Assembly (NCBI RefSeq): GCF_029852145.1
Contig: NC_079970.1
Span: 14,313,783 to 14,377,782, forward strand
Length of the DNA stretch: 64,000 bases
Source: Microplitis mediator
Lineage: Eukaryota; Arthropoda; Insecta; Hymenoptera; Braconidae
Reading direction: 5' to 3'
Part shown: positions 1 to 11,557 of the stretch, piece after piece
Position numbering within the stretch: the stretch's first letter is position 1
How the letters are laid out: the number at the start of each line of letters is the position of its first letter
Program-made: the position numbers and the translations under genes
Notes under the pieces: generated by a model
The model's database searches: none
Told to the model about the DNA's origin: nothing
What the model saw: the letters and a program-made list of their open reading frames with translations, nothing else

Positions 1-2
1 TT

Positions 3-800
3 GACGATTTAATCCACTTCGCACCTTCGATAAATAAAATTCAAAGTAATTCGGAAACATTGGATCCTCGTCAAGTCACAAAAATAAATAAATTAAATAA
101 TAGTAAAACACCTAAAGTAAAAACGACACATCAAAAAGCACATACCGCTAAAGATAAAATTAAAACTACACAAAGCGTAGCTCCAAAATTTTACAGTCAA
201 TCATCAACTCATTCAGCAGATGTTTGTGACAACACAGTTGAACCTTGCGGAAAATTTTCTTCAGCGAGTCTGAAAGCTCCGTCAAGAGTCAGTCAGATGG
301 TCACCAACGTATTTATTGGTCGACACAAGATTGACGCATTACTGGACAGTGGAAGTGGACGCAGCTACATTTCTGAAGCTGCATACGAACACATCAAAGA
401 AAACCAACTGCAAGAACTCATATCAGGCCCCATGGATGCTCGTGAGGTCATTATGGCTAATTCTAAACCAACACAAACACGAGGTGGTGCGCCTTTCCGG
501 ATAAATTTAGACGGCCACGATATTATCACTTGGTTGACTGTGGTACCAGGATTGTCTACCCCTGTCATCCTTGGACTAGATTTTTGGCAGTTAGCTGACA
601 TTCAAGTGAACTCCAAAGAATACACGTGGAAAATAAATTCAAGTGAAATAACTCACACATTCTCCTCAAGGACATATCAATTTAATTCAGCAACGTTAAA
701 CTCACTGTCGTCAACTGAAGAGGCTAATCATAATCGAAATCTCTTACTCAAACAACAAGAAAATATTACTTATTATAACCTGAGTGAACTAATACATTAA
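3..800 (+). CDS. Retropepsin (Gag-Pro) fragment of a Gypsy-type LTR retrotransposon, 5' end outside window
   Basis: The frame is open from the left edge to a TAA at 798-800, so this is the 3' part of a longer gene and its true start is not visible. The N-terminal 80 residues are basic and low in complexity. A retroviral-type aspartic protease follows: the catalytic D-S-G-S in the context ALLDSGSGRSYIS lies near position 345, and the C-terminal family motif VILGLDFW near 570. Both are intact. The protease cuts the Gag/Pol polyprotein in this family. The frame ends about 575 bp before an LTR, with no reverse transcriptase, RNase H or integrase in between, so pol has been deleted, or the element is a gag-pro-only derivative. 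The unrelated frames at 316-504 and 365-601 are shadows. Confidence 0.8.
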   Translation, partial: DDLIHFAPSINKIQSNSETLDPRQVTKINKLNNSKTPKVKTTHQKAHTAKDKIKTTQSVAPKFYSQSSTHSADVCDNTVEPCGKFSSASLKAPSRVSQMVTNVFIGRHKIDALLDSGSGRSYISEAAYEHIKENQLQELISGPMDAREVIMANSKPTQTRGGAPFRINLDGHDIITWLTVVPGLSTPVILGLDFWQLADIQVNSKEYTWKINSSEITHTFSSRTYQFNSATLNSLSSTEEANHNRNLLLKQQENITYYNLSELIH

Positions 801-1363
801 GTAGTTGATAAGAAAATTTATCATGCGTTACCGAAATGGATATACTCCAACAATATTTTCCATCAAATTCATACTCATCTCATTCATTCATATCATTTAT
901 TATTGCCAATTGTAATAATTTTTAATTACAGCGTCGAGTCTGGGAGCAGTTGGCAGACTGAATAATCGAAATTTTTAAATAGTATTACTCCTTTACAGTC
1001 CTCAGACTTAAAAAAAAAAAAAAAAAATATTTGTATTTAATTATTAATTGTAAATATTACGAAATTATTTTTACAGTATCTTGTAATATTAGTTCGTAAG
1101 CGGTAACTATACACTTCTAGGCTGATCCAGATCGAAGTCCCAGGATAGAAGTGAACCTGAAAAGGGTGACTAAACTCTAATATTTTTAGTATCCCTTACG
1201 ACTGGCAATACCTGTAAATATTTTCATAAAATCAATTTTTATATTACGGCAATACTTGCCATTATTATGGCGATTTACTCGCATTGTAAATATTGTAAAT
1301 AAACTAAATCATTCTTTTCAGTCGGACAACCTAGACGAGAGGTCAAAAGGGTAACCTTGGCTT
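801..1363 (+). other. 3' untranslated part of the Gypsy-type element
   Basis: AT-rich sequence with an A17 tract near 1010 and no open frame, lying between the retropepsin stop codon and the polypurine tract. No pol remnant was recognised. Confidence 0.55.
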
Positions 1364-1374
1364 GGTGGGGGGGA
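1364..1374 (+). promoter_or_regulatory. Polypurine tract (plus-strand primer site)
   Basis: GGTGGGGGGGA lies two bases before the LTR that begins TGAGACAA. This is the expected place and composition for the plus-strand primer of an LTR retrotransposon, and it shows the LTR at 1376 is a 3' LTR of a plus-strand element. Confidence 0.7.
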
Positions 1375-1375
1375 T

Positions 1376-2299
1376 TGAGACAATGTGAATTGTCATCTTC
1401 TCCCTCAGCCTTGCGGTTCTCATTTTTCCCCGTCTCGTTGCCGTCTGAAACCACCTAAAGCTAGTCATAGTGCCATGGTCACATGACTAGTTATCACCCC
1501 AACGCATGACCGTGAGGGGAAGTGGGGAGCGAGCCCAAAAACTCAGCCCTAAGACCCTACGGTGATTGAACTTGACTTCGATCCTGGATCCGTTAACGTT
1601 CAGACGTTATTATCATTTAATATCAGTTGTTATACTTGCGATATCACGTATTTTATATTTTATAAAACGCATATTTTCCTGGCAATTAACTTGCAAAATA
1701 GTATTTTTTGTATTGTTTATTAGTTCTTAATTATAATTAAATTTAAGCATATAAAATATTATACGTTACCGGCGACATATTCGCGGTAATATAATTAAAT
1801 TAAATAATAAAATCAGTGTGATAAAGGTTCATTCCACGTGGTCACTACTGCCTATCCTGCGTGCCAGCCAGGACCACTATTCTTGTATTCTGCGTGAAAC
1901 GTTATTGTAAGTAATTGAGTTTATTATAATTGGCAATAAAATTGCACATTGTCCTAATAAATCCCCTATTTTATTCATCACCTTATTCTATCCCTATTTT
2001 AATATACTGGTGGGATTATTTAATACGATAAAGTAATTATTAATTAAGTTAGAAATAATAAGTAAGTCAGCTGTAAGAAAGCAGCATAGAAATTATCAGC
2101 CGTGAGGTAAGTTGATAAGTCTTTTTTTATACGTTGCCGAGTTTGAATAAGTGCGGGTCTTTGCTTTGCAAGAACCCCAGCCCACTGCTCTGTCCGGCAT
2201 AAAATAAAATTTGTTAGAGGCCAGCCTAAGCCAGGGTTCAACCCGCAAATTCTGGTGGCTGCTGGTAAAAATCGCGAAGACGAAAAGCGATTTGTCTCA
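1376..2299 (+). mobile_element. 3' LTR, LTR family 1
   Basis: Starts TGAGACAA and ends TTGTCTCA, a perfect 8-bp inverted pair with TG...CA ends. A second copy at 41594-42321 shares the first ~150 bp and last ~180 bp with scattered substitutions; this copy is about 200 bp longer in the middle. It is followed by ATAT, the same 4-bp target seen beside the other copy. It contains GC-richer stretches near the 5' end (about 1380-1560), while the middle is AT-rich. Confidence 0.85.
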
Positions 2300-2900
2300 A
2301 TATATAACTACATATAAGTTTATATAAGTCATGTCTGATCAGATCCAATCATAGATAAACTTATGCACGACTATACATGAATTTATATTAGCCATGTCTG
2401 ATCAGATCTTATCATGTATAGACATATATGATTATATATGGGGTTATAACAGCCAAGTATGATCATATCTAATTATACATAGACTCATATATGATCAGAC
2501 CTCGTCATATATAGACTTATATATGGTTATATATGGGATTATAACAGCCAGGTATGATCAGATTAAATTATGTATAGGCTTATATATAAATAGATCTGAT
2601 CATATATAGACTTATGTATGATTATATATGGGGTTATAACAGCCAGGTATGATCATATCTAATTATACATAGACTCATATATAATCAGATCTGATCATAT
2701 ATAGACTTATATATGGGCTTATAACAGCCAGGTATGATCAGATCTAATTATGTATGGGGTCATATATAATTATATATAATTATATATTACCCCATATATA
2801 ATCATGCATGATTATATATAACTTCATATATGATTATATATAATCATATATATGAACATATATAATCATATATGATTAGACAAAATCTTTTTTCATCGGG
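2300..2900. repeat. AT-rich word array (family I) ending in TTTTTTCATCGGG
   Basis: Degenerate words such as GATCATATCT, AATTATACAT and AGACTTATAT run mostly in 10-bp register. A higher-order unit carrying ATAACAGCCA recurs at 2446, 2541, 2635 and 2721 (spacings 95, 94, 86). The right end CTTTTTTCATCGGG is the same terminus that bounds the 8995-12920 element. The left end is missing because the LTR retrotransposon at 1-2299 inserted into the array. Confidence 0.75.
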
Positions 2901-2995
2901 TATATTCATTCATAAAAGTTCAAATTGCGAACTTTAAATTGTCAAGTTCAAATCGGTAAAGTTAAATTCTCAAAGTTCATTAGGTCGGTGACTAT

Positions 2996-3764
2996 TCAGT
3001 GATATGGAGGTAGAGTCAAATGTGAACCAGTATTGGAGAGAGGTCTTTTTATTCCTGTTGGTGGGGTTGGTTCCATTGGTGTAGCTTCTATTGTTGTAGT
3101 TCGAAGTGCTGGAAATGCATTTATGGGATAGTTATGAGACTTCGGTATCGATATGGGGGGTTGGGGGCAGTTTTTAGCAAGATTTCCTACTTTTTGGCAA
3201 ACAAAGCAGGCGAGGGAATCTGAAGAAGCGAAGATGTTACGTGGTATCACCGAATGAAATTTTTATGAAAAGGGAATGCTTATTAATGTCTTCGGGATTC
3301 AAGGAAACCTGATGACGGAAACTCATAATCTGTGAATGCTCTTTTTGTTTCGAGCTAACTTGAAGGAATGTGATTGCTGACTTGGGCTTAATGCTTTGTT
3401 TGTCCAATGCGTCAGTGATGGCGTAGTGCAGAGTTATCGGTAAGACATTCGATAAGATAATCCTTTTGTTTGGTTTTATCAGAGGTCAAAAAATAAGCTC
3501 ATTATCCCCAACTGAAATAGATTTGTGCTCCGTCACCAATTTTTTAGCTAATTCGTTAGTTGCTAAGTATGCACAAATTCTGTTGTTTGCGATTTTCGAG
3601 ATGAATCTTATGCTAAGGGCTGTAACTTTAGCGGCGATAGCATTAATACAGTCAGTAATGCTAGCTCCCTCTATTGCTTCAACAATAATTGCAAAGTCCT
3701 CCGTGGAAAATAGTTAATTCTTGGCAGTATTGGCGTAACCACCCGACACTGGTTCAGACGTCAT
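2996..3764 (-). pseudogene. Degraded ORF1 (Gag-like, CCHC knuckle) of a Jockey/I-type non-LTR retrotransposon
   Basis: Read from 3764 leftwards, the frame starts MTSEPVSGGYANTAKN, meets a TAA at codon 17, continues as an ORF1-type segment (RICAYLATNELAKKL, LVTEHKSISVGDNEL), meets a TGA near 3490 and shifts frame near 3245. The segment 3250-2996 then carries a zinc knuckle, C-F-V-C-x4-N-x4-C, in which the usual histidine is asparagine. ORF1 proteins of this kind bind the element's RNA. No endonuclease or reverse transcriptase is found beside it, so this is a dead fragment. Assignment to the Jockey/I group rests on the wording of the segment before the knuckle and is from recognition, not a search. 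Confidence 0.65.
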
Positions 3765-4730
3765 GTTGGTTTGCCTAGAACAAGAGACTGTAGTCATAAA
3801 GAAGAATCAGGTTCACTCCTCACTTTACCGACACAGAGCAATTGACGAAAATTGATTTATGTAACACTGGGAGAACGCAAAACCTAATCGAGAATATCAT
3901 TCGAAATACAAAGTATAAATTAATATTGAACTCGTAGTACACCAACTCAACTTCACTCATATGTCTGTTCCGTGCGACAATCCAAAGACTGATGATTTAC
4001 GAATTTCATAATTTTAAAAAATAGTTAACTTTTAATAATTTTTTAATCTATTGCTTCGAGCAATATATAATTGCGTTTTTAAAAATATCTCCTTTGAATT
4101 AAAACTAACTTAAATCTTCTACTTTGAAGTTAATATTAAATATTATTCAACAATTTAAAGTAGGTAATTAAACATTTTTTAAAATCGAAAGTGGCAGTCA
4201 AAAATGTTCATGACTTTTGTTTCATGATAAAAACTGAAAAACTTTTTTTTCTTTCCGTGCATCCAATAATTATGTGAGAAGAAATTTTTCTTTATTTGAA
4301 TTACTTAGAAGAAAATTAAATTTAATCAAATTTATTTAATTTTCAAATTTTTTTTGTCACCTTTTCTTGGGGGAATTCTATTTAGCCCTCAAAAATTGAA
4401 AATTTTGTTTTTAATGGCAGCAGAAAATTTCTTCCAATCACTCAACGGTGCTGCCGTTGTTGCCGTTCGGGTTATAACAGGGCTATGCTGTTACTCTGGT
4501 CGTCCTTACAAAGGGCGCCACTGGAAGTGATAACGGCCTCCCAGAGCCGGATCTTAGATCATCAGGGTCGGTGTAATTTTGTTTAATTGTAAGAGAAAGT
4601 GAGGAAGGATAATTTTCAAATAAATTATTATAATTTGAATTTTCCACTTTTTATACTTTTTATTATAAACCTTTTCAACCTTTTTTCTTACAAACTTTGT
4701 AAACCTTATAAACCTTTTAAACCTTATTAC
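3765..4730. other. Intergenic AT-rich DNA; AAACCTT-word stretch at its right end
   Basis: No gene. 4440-4570 is a GC-richer island of unknown origin. From about 4636 to 4730 words of the form AAACCTTAT and AAACCTTTT repeat loosely; they continue beyond the hAT element at 8570-8700, so this was the hAT target. Confidence 0.5.
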
Positions 4731-4884
4731 TAGGGCTGTACAATTTAGCCGGTTAAGCCGGTTAAAAAAGTTAACCTGACTAATTAGCTGGCTGACTGCT
4801 CGGCTTAGCCGGTTAACCGAAATTAGCTAGGTTAATTAGCTAAAGGCTAAACCGGCTAATCGGCTAATTTTGTAATTTATGAAA
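4731..4884. repeat. hAT left terminal inverted repeat
   Basis: About 154 bp matching the reverse complement of 8416-8569 with few mismatches. Internally it repeats the word TTAGCCGGTTA in both orientations, which may be subterminal transposase binding sites as in other hAT elements (inference). Confidence 0.9.
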
Positions 4885-4984
4885 TATCTATGTTTTAAAT
4901 TATTGATAGGCATAATTTGACTGAAAATTAATTTATTACGTGGTATTTAGTATTAATAATAACAATTTACATTTATAAAGTTTT

Positions 4985-7900
4985 TTAATGTAGTTTTTCT
5001 ATTATATCTCTATTTTGGTATAAAAAAATTAGTATATTAGCAGTTTCAGGTGACAGACAGCTTCTTTTGGCAGAAATTATATTGCCTGCCGTTGAAAAAA
5101 CCCGCTCGGAAGGTGTGCTGGAAGGAGGAATACCAAGAAATTTTATTGCAAAATTTGCCAGAATGGGAAATTTGTTCCTCTTGGAATTCCACCAAAGTAG
5201 TGGGTTGTCTGCCTTGGGAATTGTAGGCTCTCGGTCAAATTTTATCATTTCTTTTTCAATGGCACTTTGGCCTTCAAAACTTGCCATTCTCTGCAGATTT
5301 CCAGACAATCCACGTACTGGATCAAAAAGATAATCTAAATCTTTCTCCCTTTGATTTTTACTCAAATCAGGTTCATTTACTGTGATTCTCTCTGTCATCT
5401 CTATCAATTTTTCCTTGATCGTATCCCGAAATGATTCTTCTTCATCTGCTAAATCCTTGTAACTATGACATTTATAATAATTAGTATTAAAAAAACTGTA
5501 AAATACGGTTGACCTGGCCAGTCATCTTTAAAAATTAAAAAAATAATTACCGTGGATCTAAATAAGATGCAATTGCACAACAAGTTACATTTGTATTACT
5601 TAAAAAACGAGTTGTTAATTCTTCTTCAAGAATTTCTTTGAGTAATGAAATATTTTCGCTATCATCATCTTGCTGCTGTAAAAATTTGTTCAATAATGAA
5701 TAGACAGTTGGCCGTACCATAGAAAGGGTAGACTGGCTTTCAGTAGAAATTAATCTTGTCGCAACCTCAAATGGCTTAAAAATTTTAATGACATCTTGCA
5801 AATAGGTCCAATCAGATTAATTTAAAAGTAATTTTTTCATCATTTCTTTAGTCGTTGTCTCCTTATCGAATAGAATACACTCAACAGCTTTACGCTGTTC
5901 GACTAGACGTTCGACCATATCGTATGCCGAATTCCAACGTGTTGGAGAATGGCTTATTAACCGGTGAGTTGGCAGATGATGTTTTTTTTGAGCGTTTTCC
6001 GAAGCTGTACTAGCTTTATTCGAGTGTTTAAAGTGACCAACTATGGCTGACACTTTCTGCAAACAATCTTTCAAATTACATTCTTTTAGAGCTGTTTCTA
6101 CAACACACTGTAGAGTGTGGCAAAAACAGCGGACACTTATCTCAATGTCATTATCAGCTTCCCAATTGTCTCGTACAGCAGCAACCATGTAACGAGCATT
6201 ATCGTGTACGACTGCAATCACTTTGTCATAAATATTCCAATCATTCAATGCTTTAGCCAGGTAGTTGTATGTATTTGTGGCATTGTGACTTTCTAACATT
6301 TCTAATGTGTCTAAGGTAAAAGAGGACAAATTCCACTGGTCATCAATACCATGGACAGTAATAGTTACAAATGAACTATTCGAGCGTGATGACCACCCAT
6401 CAGTTGTTATGGACACATTTGGGAATCGATTTAAAGATGATAATAATTTATTTCTCACAGCATCATATAATCCCTGCAGGCGATCTCTGATTACTGTTCT
6501 GCTGAGTACCGTGTAATCAGGACAAACAGTTTTGAGAAATTGTAGAAGTCCAGGACCTTCTACAAATGATAATGGTAGCATATCCTCTGCAATCATTTTT
6601 ACCAAGGATATTGTTATTGCTTCTGATTTAGGATTCTGGAAAATAAAATTTTTTAGTACTTGTTACTATTCTAAGCCCTGATTAAGAAAATCAATTTAAA
6701 ATGATTCAATCGATGTAAAGGGTATATCTCTGTCTATGTGGGAGCCAATTCAAGCCATTTTTAATTGTTTTTCTTAATTAGAGAATATATGAATCTAAAT
6801 CCAAATTTATTGTATGCAATAGTTAATCAATTTTTCATTAAATTTACTTACATTACGACTATAATACTCTTTTCTAGTTACAGATAGTCTAGGTCGTTTA
6901 TTTAAATTTTCTTGCGTACTTGGGCCGCTTTCCGCTTCGGATCTATTATATGCGAAAATTATGTAGTAATTAATTTGTTAAAAATACTGATAAAAATGCT
7001 TTTTTATTTTTATTAAGGGGTCTCCCTCTTTAGAATTTTGAAAAAATCGAATTTTTTTTTTTTTGTATTTTTTGAAAGTATACATATTTAAAAGTATCAT
7101 ACTGAAAATTTATAAAGATCCGAGCAGTCTAACTGTACTTTTGGACGACGTTTTCGGAGCGGTACGGCCTACCTGCCTTTGTATTCATTAGCAGCTGCAA
7201 CCCTTTTTCAGGTATACTGACAAATGTATAATATTATAATATACTATTGGATGAAAATGTGCACTATGAAGAAGATGAAGGCATAATGTATGGTGCAGGC
7301 ATCGCTGATTAGACGTAAGTAAGATTTTTTCACGATTTTTCGTTACAGAAAACTTTAAACGCGTTTTTCTCGGAATGACGTTTTTGGACGGCTTGTTGAT
7401 AAAATCTCCGAAACTATTCAACCGAACCTTACCAAAATTTAACCACATGTTCTTGATGACTATAGCTATGGCGCATATCATACGATTTTTGAAATTTTGA
7501 GTTTAACTATTTATTTTTGGCAAAGAACGACGGAAAAAACGTGATTTTTCGTACTTTTTCGAAAAATGGCTGCCATTTTGTCATTTTTGAAAAAAAAAAA
7601 AATCGTATGATATGCGCTATAGCCATTTACTTACTGAATCTAAAACTATTTTTTTTTTTTTTCAGATCATCCATTCCAGATATTTCATCAACAGCGCACA
7701 CTCATCTTTTTTTTTTGACCAGTCTTCTCCCTCATTTTTATGTATAAAAACTGATTAAAATAAATATAAAAAAAATTTTCTTGTGTAATCAAATAGTGTA
7801 TTTTTTAGACCTAACACTTTTTATGTCCATATTTATGACGTATACCGGTCAAAAAAATTCGTGAAAATAGCCTTATCTTTGCCCGTCTAAAGAGGGTAGA

Positions 7901-8140
7901 CCCCTTAAGCCATAACTAAATTATTATATTAAATACCGAAACTAAATCAAAATTTACTTACTGAGAATCAGAATCAATCTCGTCGATCGGAGTAGTGGCT
8001 TGATATTTTTCCGCGTGTTTATTTTTAATATGGTATCTTAATGATGCCGTGGTTCTTTTCGTATTATATTGCATTTTGCAATATTTACATTGAGCTACGC
8101 CACTTGAGATACGTATAAAATGATTCCACAGTAACGACAT
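4985..8140 (-). pseudogene. hAT transposase, four exons, one internal stop
   Basis: Exons read from splice sites: 8140-7962, 6942-6852, 6635-5551 and 5462-4985. They join to 1833 nt (611 codons with the stop) without a frame break. Donors are GTAAGT, GTAAGT and GTAATT; acceptors all end AG. Exon 1 has a BED-type finger (C18, C21, H37, H42). Exon 3 has the RNase-H-like core: TTDGW at about codon 169, HDN at about 235 and SPTRWNS at about 324. Exon 4 has the hAT dimerisation block WWNS...SSTPSERVFSTAG. Codon 363 (5819-5817) is TAA in the middle of otherwise continuous homology, so the copy is probably inactive unless the stop is a sequencing or assembly error. Length is normal for the family. 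The products cut and rejoin DNA in the nucleus. Confidence 0.88.
7017..7904. mobile_element. TTAA-flanked non-autonomous DNA element inside hAT intron 2
   Basis: TIRs GGGGTCTMCCTCTTTAGA, flanked by TTAA at 7013-7016 and 7905-7908. TTAA targets are used by piggyBac and Kolobok elements; which one is not decided here. Internal inverted segments (around 7440-7490 and 7595-7630, ATCGTATGATATGCGC on one strand and the complement on the other) flank a central part. No coding potential. Without it the hAT intron would be about 127 bp. Confidence 0.8.
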
Positions 8141-8415
8141 TTTTAAGCAATTAACTTAATAATATTTTTGTTGAGGAATGTATGATCAAAAACTCGAATG
8201 TATGAAATATACATATATATATATATCAAAAATATAAACTAACAAATGATTTTAAAGAAAAAAACGCCATGGTACGCCCCTATGGCCGATAAAACGTACT
8301 AAATGTTTTTTGAGCACCGATTAATGTGCTTAGACTAAGCCGCCAAATTCAAATAATTCAAATAATTTTAGTCAAATTTAAAAAATACTTCTCTTAATAC
8401 TTGAAAACATAAATG

Positions 8416-8569
8416 TTTTATAAATTACAAAATTAGCCGATTAACCGGTTTAGCCTTTAGCTGATTAGCCTAGCTAATTTCGGTTAACCGGCTAAGCCGA
8501 GCAGTCAGCCAGCTAATTAGCCAAGTTAACTTTTTTAACCGGCTTAACCGGCTAAATTGTACAGCCCTA
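8416..8569. repeat. hAT right terminal inverted repeat
   Basis: Reverse complement of 4731-4884, ending ACAGCCCTA at 8569 directly before the second CTTATTAC. Confidence 0.9.
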
Positions 8570-8994
8570 CTTATTACCTTATAACTTATATAAACCTTAT
8601 GACTCTTTATAAACCTTATATTATTTTTTTATAAAACTTTTCAACCTTTTATTATAAACCTATTAAGCTTTTTTTTATAACCTTTTATTTTATTTATAAC
8701 CCGCAATATTTTAAAAAAGTTTGGAAAATCCAAATGAGCATGCCTCAAGCGCGCGTGTCATACACGAATTATTTAGATTCAATGTTTACGTTACGATTTG
8801 TTAATTTTTTCATAAAGACTCCTATACTTTTTTTTTTTTTATTTTTTCTTACAGCTGTATCCAACCTCTAAAAAACTAGAAATTTGAACTATGTGCTGCG
8901 CGTGCGCTTTTATTTTCACCAATCAGAAATCGGAGGCCGCAACATTTTGAGATATTCGATACTAAAAAACTTCACATTTAATCTCAACCTCTAA
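8570..8994. other. Target-side DNA: AAACCTT words then unassigned AT-rich sequence
   Basis: The AAACCTTAT-type words interrupted by the hAT element continue to about 8700. Nothing further recognised to 8994. Confidence 0.4.
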
Positions 8995-9187
8995 CCCGAT
9001 GAAAAAAGATTTTATACAATTGTATAAATGTATAAAATTGTACAAATGTATAAAATTATATACAAAAAATGGCCCGATCCCATTGTATACAACTGTATAA
9101 AAATGGTATACAATTTTATCCAAAATGTATACAAGTCTATATAATTATATACAATTTTATACAAATTATATACAATTCTATATAATT

Positions 9188-10339
9188 TGTAACGTAACAT
9201 TTCTTAAGACTCAATTAAACCCAATAATTACTCAAAATTCTTACTCAATAAATTTACTCCAAAAACTCAAAACTCAGATTACACGAAATTGGGCTACGTT
9301 ACACTTCGCCCACCAATCACCCCTTTCATCTCCTCCAGATCCTGACGGGCGCCAGCCGACTTTTATTTCCCCGGTATCGGCAACCGGTCTAAACGTACAC
9401 GTAAATTGAAACCTAAAACTATACCTTTTGGAGATGAGAGACATGACCGGTGGTAGCGGCATATCCTGGTGCGCTCAGTATGCTAGATTGTGGAAAGAGG
9501 GTCGTGGTTCTTTTCATGCGAAAGAAGCCGATTTATTAACTAATACAAAAAACATAAAATAGCTAAACAAAACTAAATAAAATACAATAAAAATGACGCG
9601 AGAGCGACGCGAAGGGCCCAAAAGACCCGCGGCCCAGTACTCTCGGTACATCACGCAAATAAATACCTGGGCAAGACATCGGGAACCTCTCGACGACGAC
9701 GAATCACAAAACTAATACACTACTAGGTAAACTACAATATAAAAAATATAATATAAATAAATAATGTGGTAATCTGCGACAATTAATTAATGCGACAGAC
9801 GGCTTTAAGAGCACCATACACAGAGCCACAAGCTCCAAAACGACAGCAGTACACGGTTGCGGTCGAGGTCCACCATGGCGACTCTCCGACTCACCACCGC
9901 TTACTCTAAAACTTTAAACTCGACTACTAATCCCCCCAATAACCGTACACGTACCCCAGCTAACTTCGGGTACCACCACGAAGGGGTGGTGACATCTCAG
10001 TCGCACCTCCGTGATCACCACGTCAACTCCGAGGGCTAAGCCTAGGCCTAGTCGTTATCACTGGTCAGGAGGCACGTTATCTTGGCCACTATCCGCGACA
10101 CAGCTAGACCTCCCCCATTAAATCCACGCTCCATCACACAGACACTCGAAAAACATACTCCATATCGTATACGTACTCTATCACACTCTTAACTAACTGT
10201 ACACATTTATACCTCATATCCTCAACTCATTCTCTACTACACTCAACTCAACACACATACTCACGTTATCTCTCTCTAGCACACAGACTCCCACGTACTC
10301 CAACCTCAAACCCCATCTCCTCGGCAATGTAACGTCACA
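9188..10339. mobile_element. Solo LTR, LTR family 2
   Basis: Starts TGTAACGT, ends ACGTCACA, and is flanked by AATT on both sides (9184-9187 and 10340-10343), a 4-bp target duplication. Length 1152 bp. It is clearly richer in GC than the array it interrupts. The small open frames at 9857-10039 and 9274-9462 have no family resemblance and are judged accidental. Confidence 0.75.
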
Positions 10340-10391
10340 AATTATATACAATTCTATATAATTATATACAATTCTATATAATTGAAATATA

Positions 10392-11410
10392 GGGGAAGGG
10401 GGGCAAAAGGGGGTAGGGTAGGCAAAACGGGGTACCCCCAAAATTTTATGAAAAAAACAAATTTTTTTTTTTCGTCTAATTAGTATAAATCCGATATATT
10501 TGCGCACTTTTAGCCCTACGCATGACACCTGGGGCAAAATGGACCAGCCGAAAATCCTGAAAAAATGATTCTTTCAAATTTTTATCGTTAAATTAAAAGA
10601 AATTTAATATATTTCCGCGTTTTTAGCCCTACCCATAACACCTAGGGCAAAATGGACCAGCCGAAAATTTTTAAAAAATGATTCTTTCATATTTTTATCG
10701 TCAAATTGAAAAAAATATAATACACTAATCCATTTTTCGGCTGATTTGTTATAGCTGACGCAAATTTGGCCACTAAAAATATTCGAAAATAATATTTTAT
10801 TTTTTTATTGATAAAATATTTTAAATAATGCAAAATAATCTGCAATCTAAAAAATCAAAAAACACGTTTTTTGGGTTCAAAATGATGACAAATAAGAAAT
10901 ACAGAATTGTTTTTTTTTTATTAAATAGCAATTAGTAATTAAGCTAATCGAGGGGAAACGATTTATTACACTTAAAAAAATTTTTCTTGAGTATTATAAA
11001 ACCAAAAATAGTTGTCAAGAGAAAGAAATACATTCTTAATAATGAAAACAATTTAATAAAAAAAAAAAAAATATCATTTTTTGGAGGGAGGCCTCTCTGC
11101 CCCACAAAAATTTTTTTTTTTTGCCTTCGTGTCCACCAATGATGTGAAATGTAATTTTTCTTTATGTATATTACATATAAAAGATCCAAGTAATAAAATT
11201 TGATCAACTTTCAGAAATTTTTTTTTTTTTCAACTTTTTTTAAGGGTACCCCGTTTTGCCCGCCAAAAATAAAAATTTTATTTTTTAACGGCAGCTAAAA
11301 ATTTTGTCTATTTACCTCGAATATCACTAAAAACAAAAAGATTTAGCGTATTTTAGTCCTCGAAAACTTAGTATTTCCTTAGGTACCCCCTTTTGCCCCC
11401 CCCCCTCCCC
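10392..11410. mobile_element. Non-autonomous TIR element, GGGGAAGGGGGGCAAAAGGG end
   Basis: The left end and its complement (CCCCCTTTTGCCCCC...TCCCC) at 11385-11410 form TIRs with a G-rich/C-rich strand bias; TA flanks at 10390-10391 and 11411-11412. 1019 bp, no transposase. The TA target fits Tc1/mariner-type integration. It contains a 113-bp direct duplication. Confidence 0.75.
10497..10725. repeat. 113-bp direct duplication
   Basis: The text TTTTAGCCCTACNCATRACA recurs at about 10509 and 10622, followed in both copies by GGGCAAAATGGACCAGCCGA. Offset 113 bp, few substitutions. Confidence 0.8.
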
Positions 11411-11557
11411 TATAGAATTGTATATAATTATATGGAATTGTTTACAATTTGTATAGAATAGTATACAATTGGATCGGGCCATTTTTCCTATCTAATTATA
11501 TATATATAGTCCATATATAATTATATATAGTCTATATATAATTATATATAGTCTATA

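Larger units (their letters stand above)
4731..8569 (-). mobile_element. Complete hAT DNA transposon
   Basis: The 3839-bp element is flanked by a perfect 8-bp direct repeat, CTTATTAC, at 4723-4730 and 8570-8577, the target length of the hAT superfamily. Its TIRs start TAGGGCTGTACAATTTAGCC and extend about 154 bp. It encodes a BED-finger hAT transposase on the minus strand. A separate 888-bp element with TTAA flanks lies in the second intron and must have inserted later. The matched flanks show that it has not moved since insertion. Confidence 0.95.

Noticed and set aside
7188..7747. Frames in the hAT second intron
   Set aside because: They lie in the TTAA element and show no transposase signature; both are driven by inverted AT-rich text.
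9012..9200. A Tyr/Ile-rich small protein
   Set aside because: Translation of the TATACAATT words of family H.
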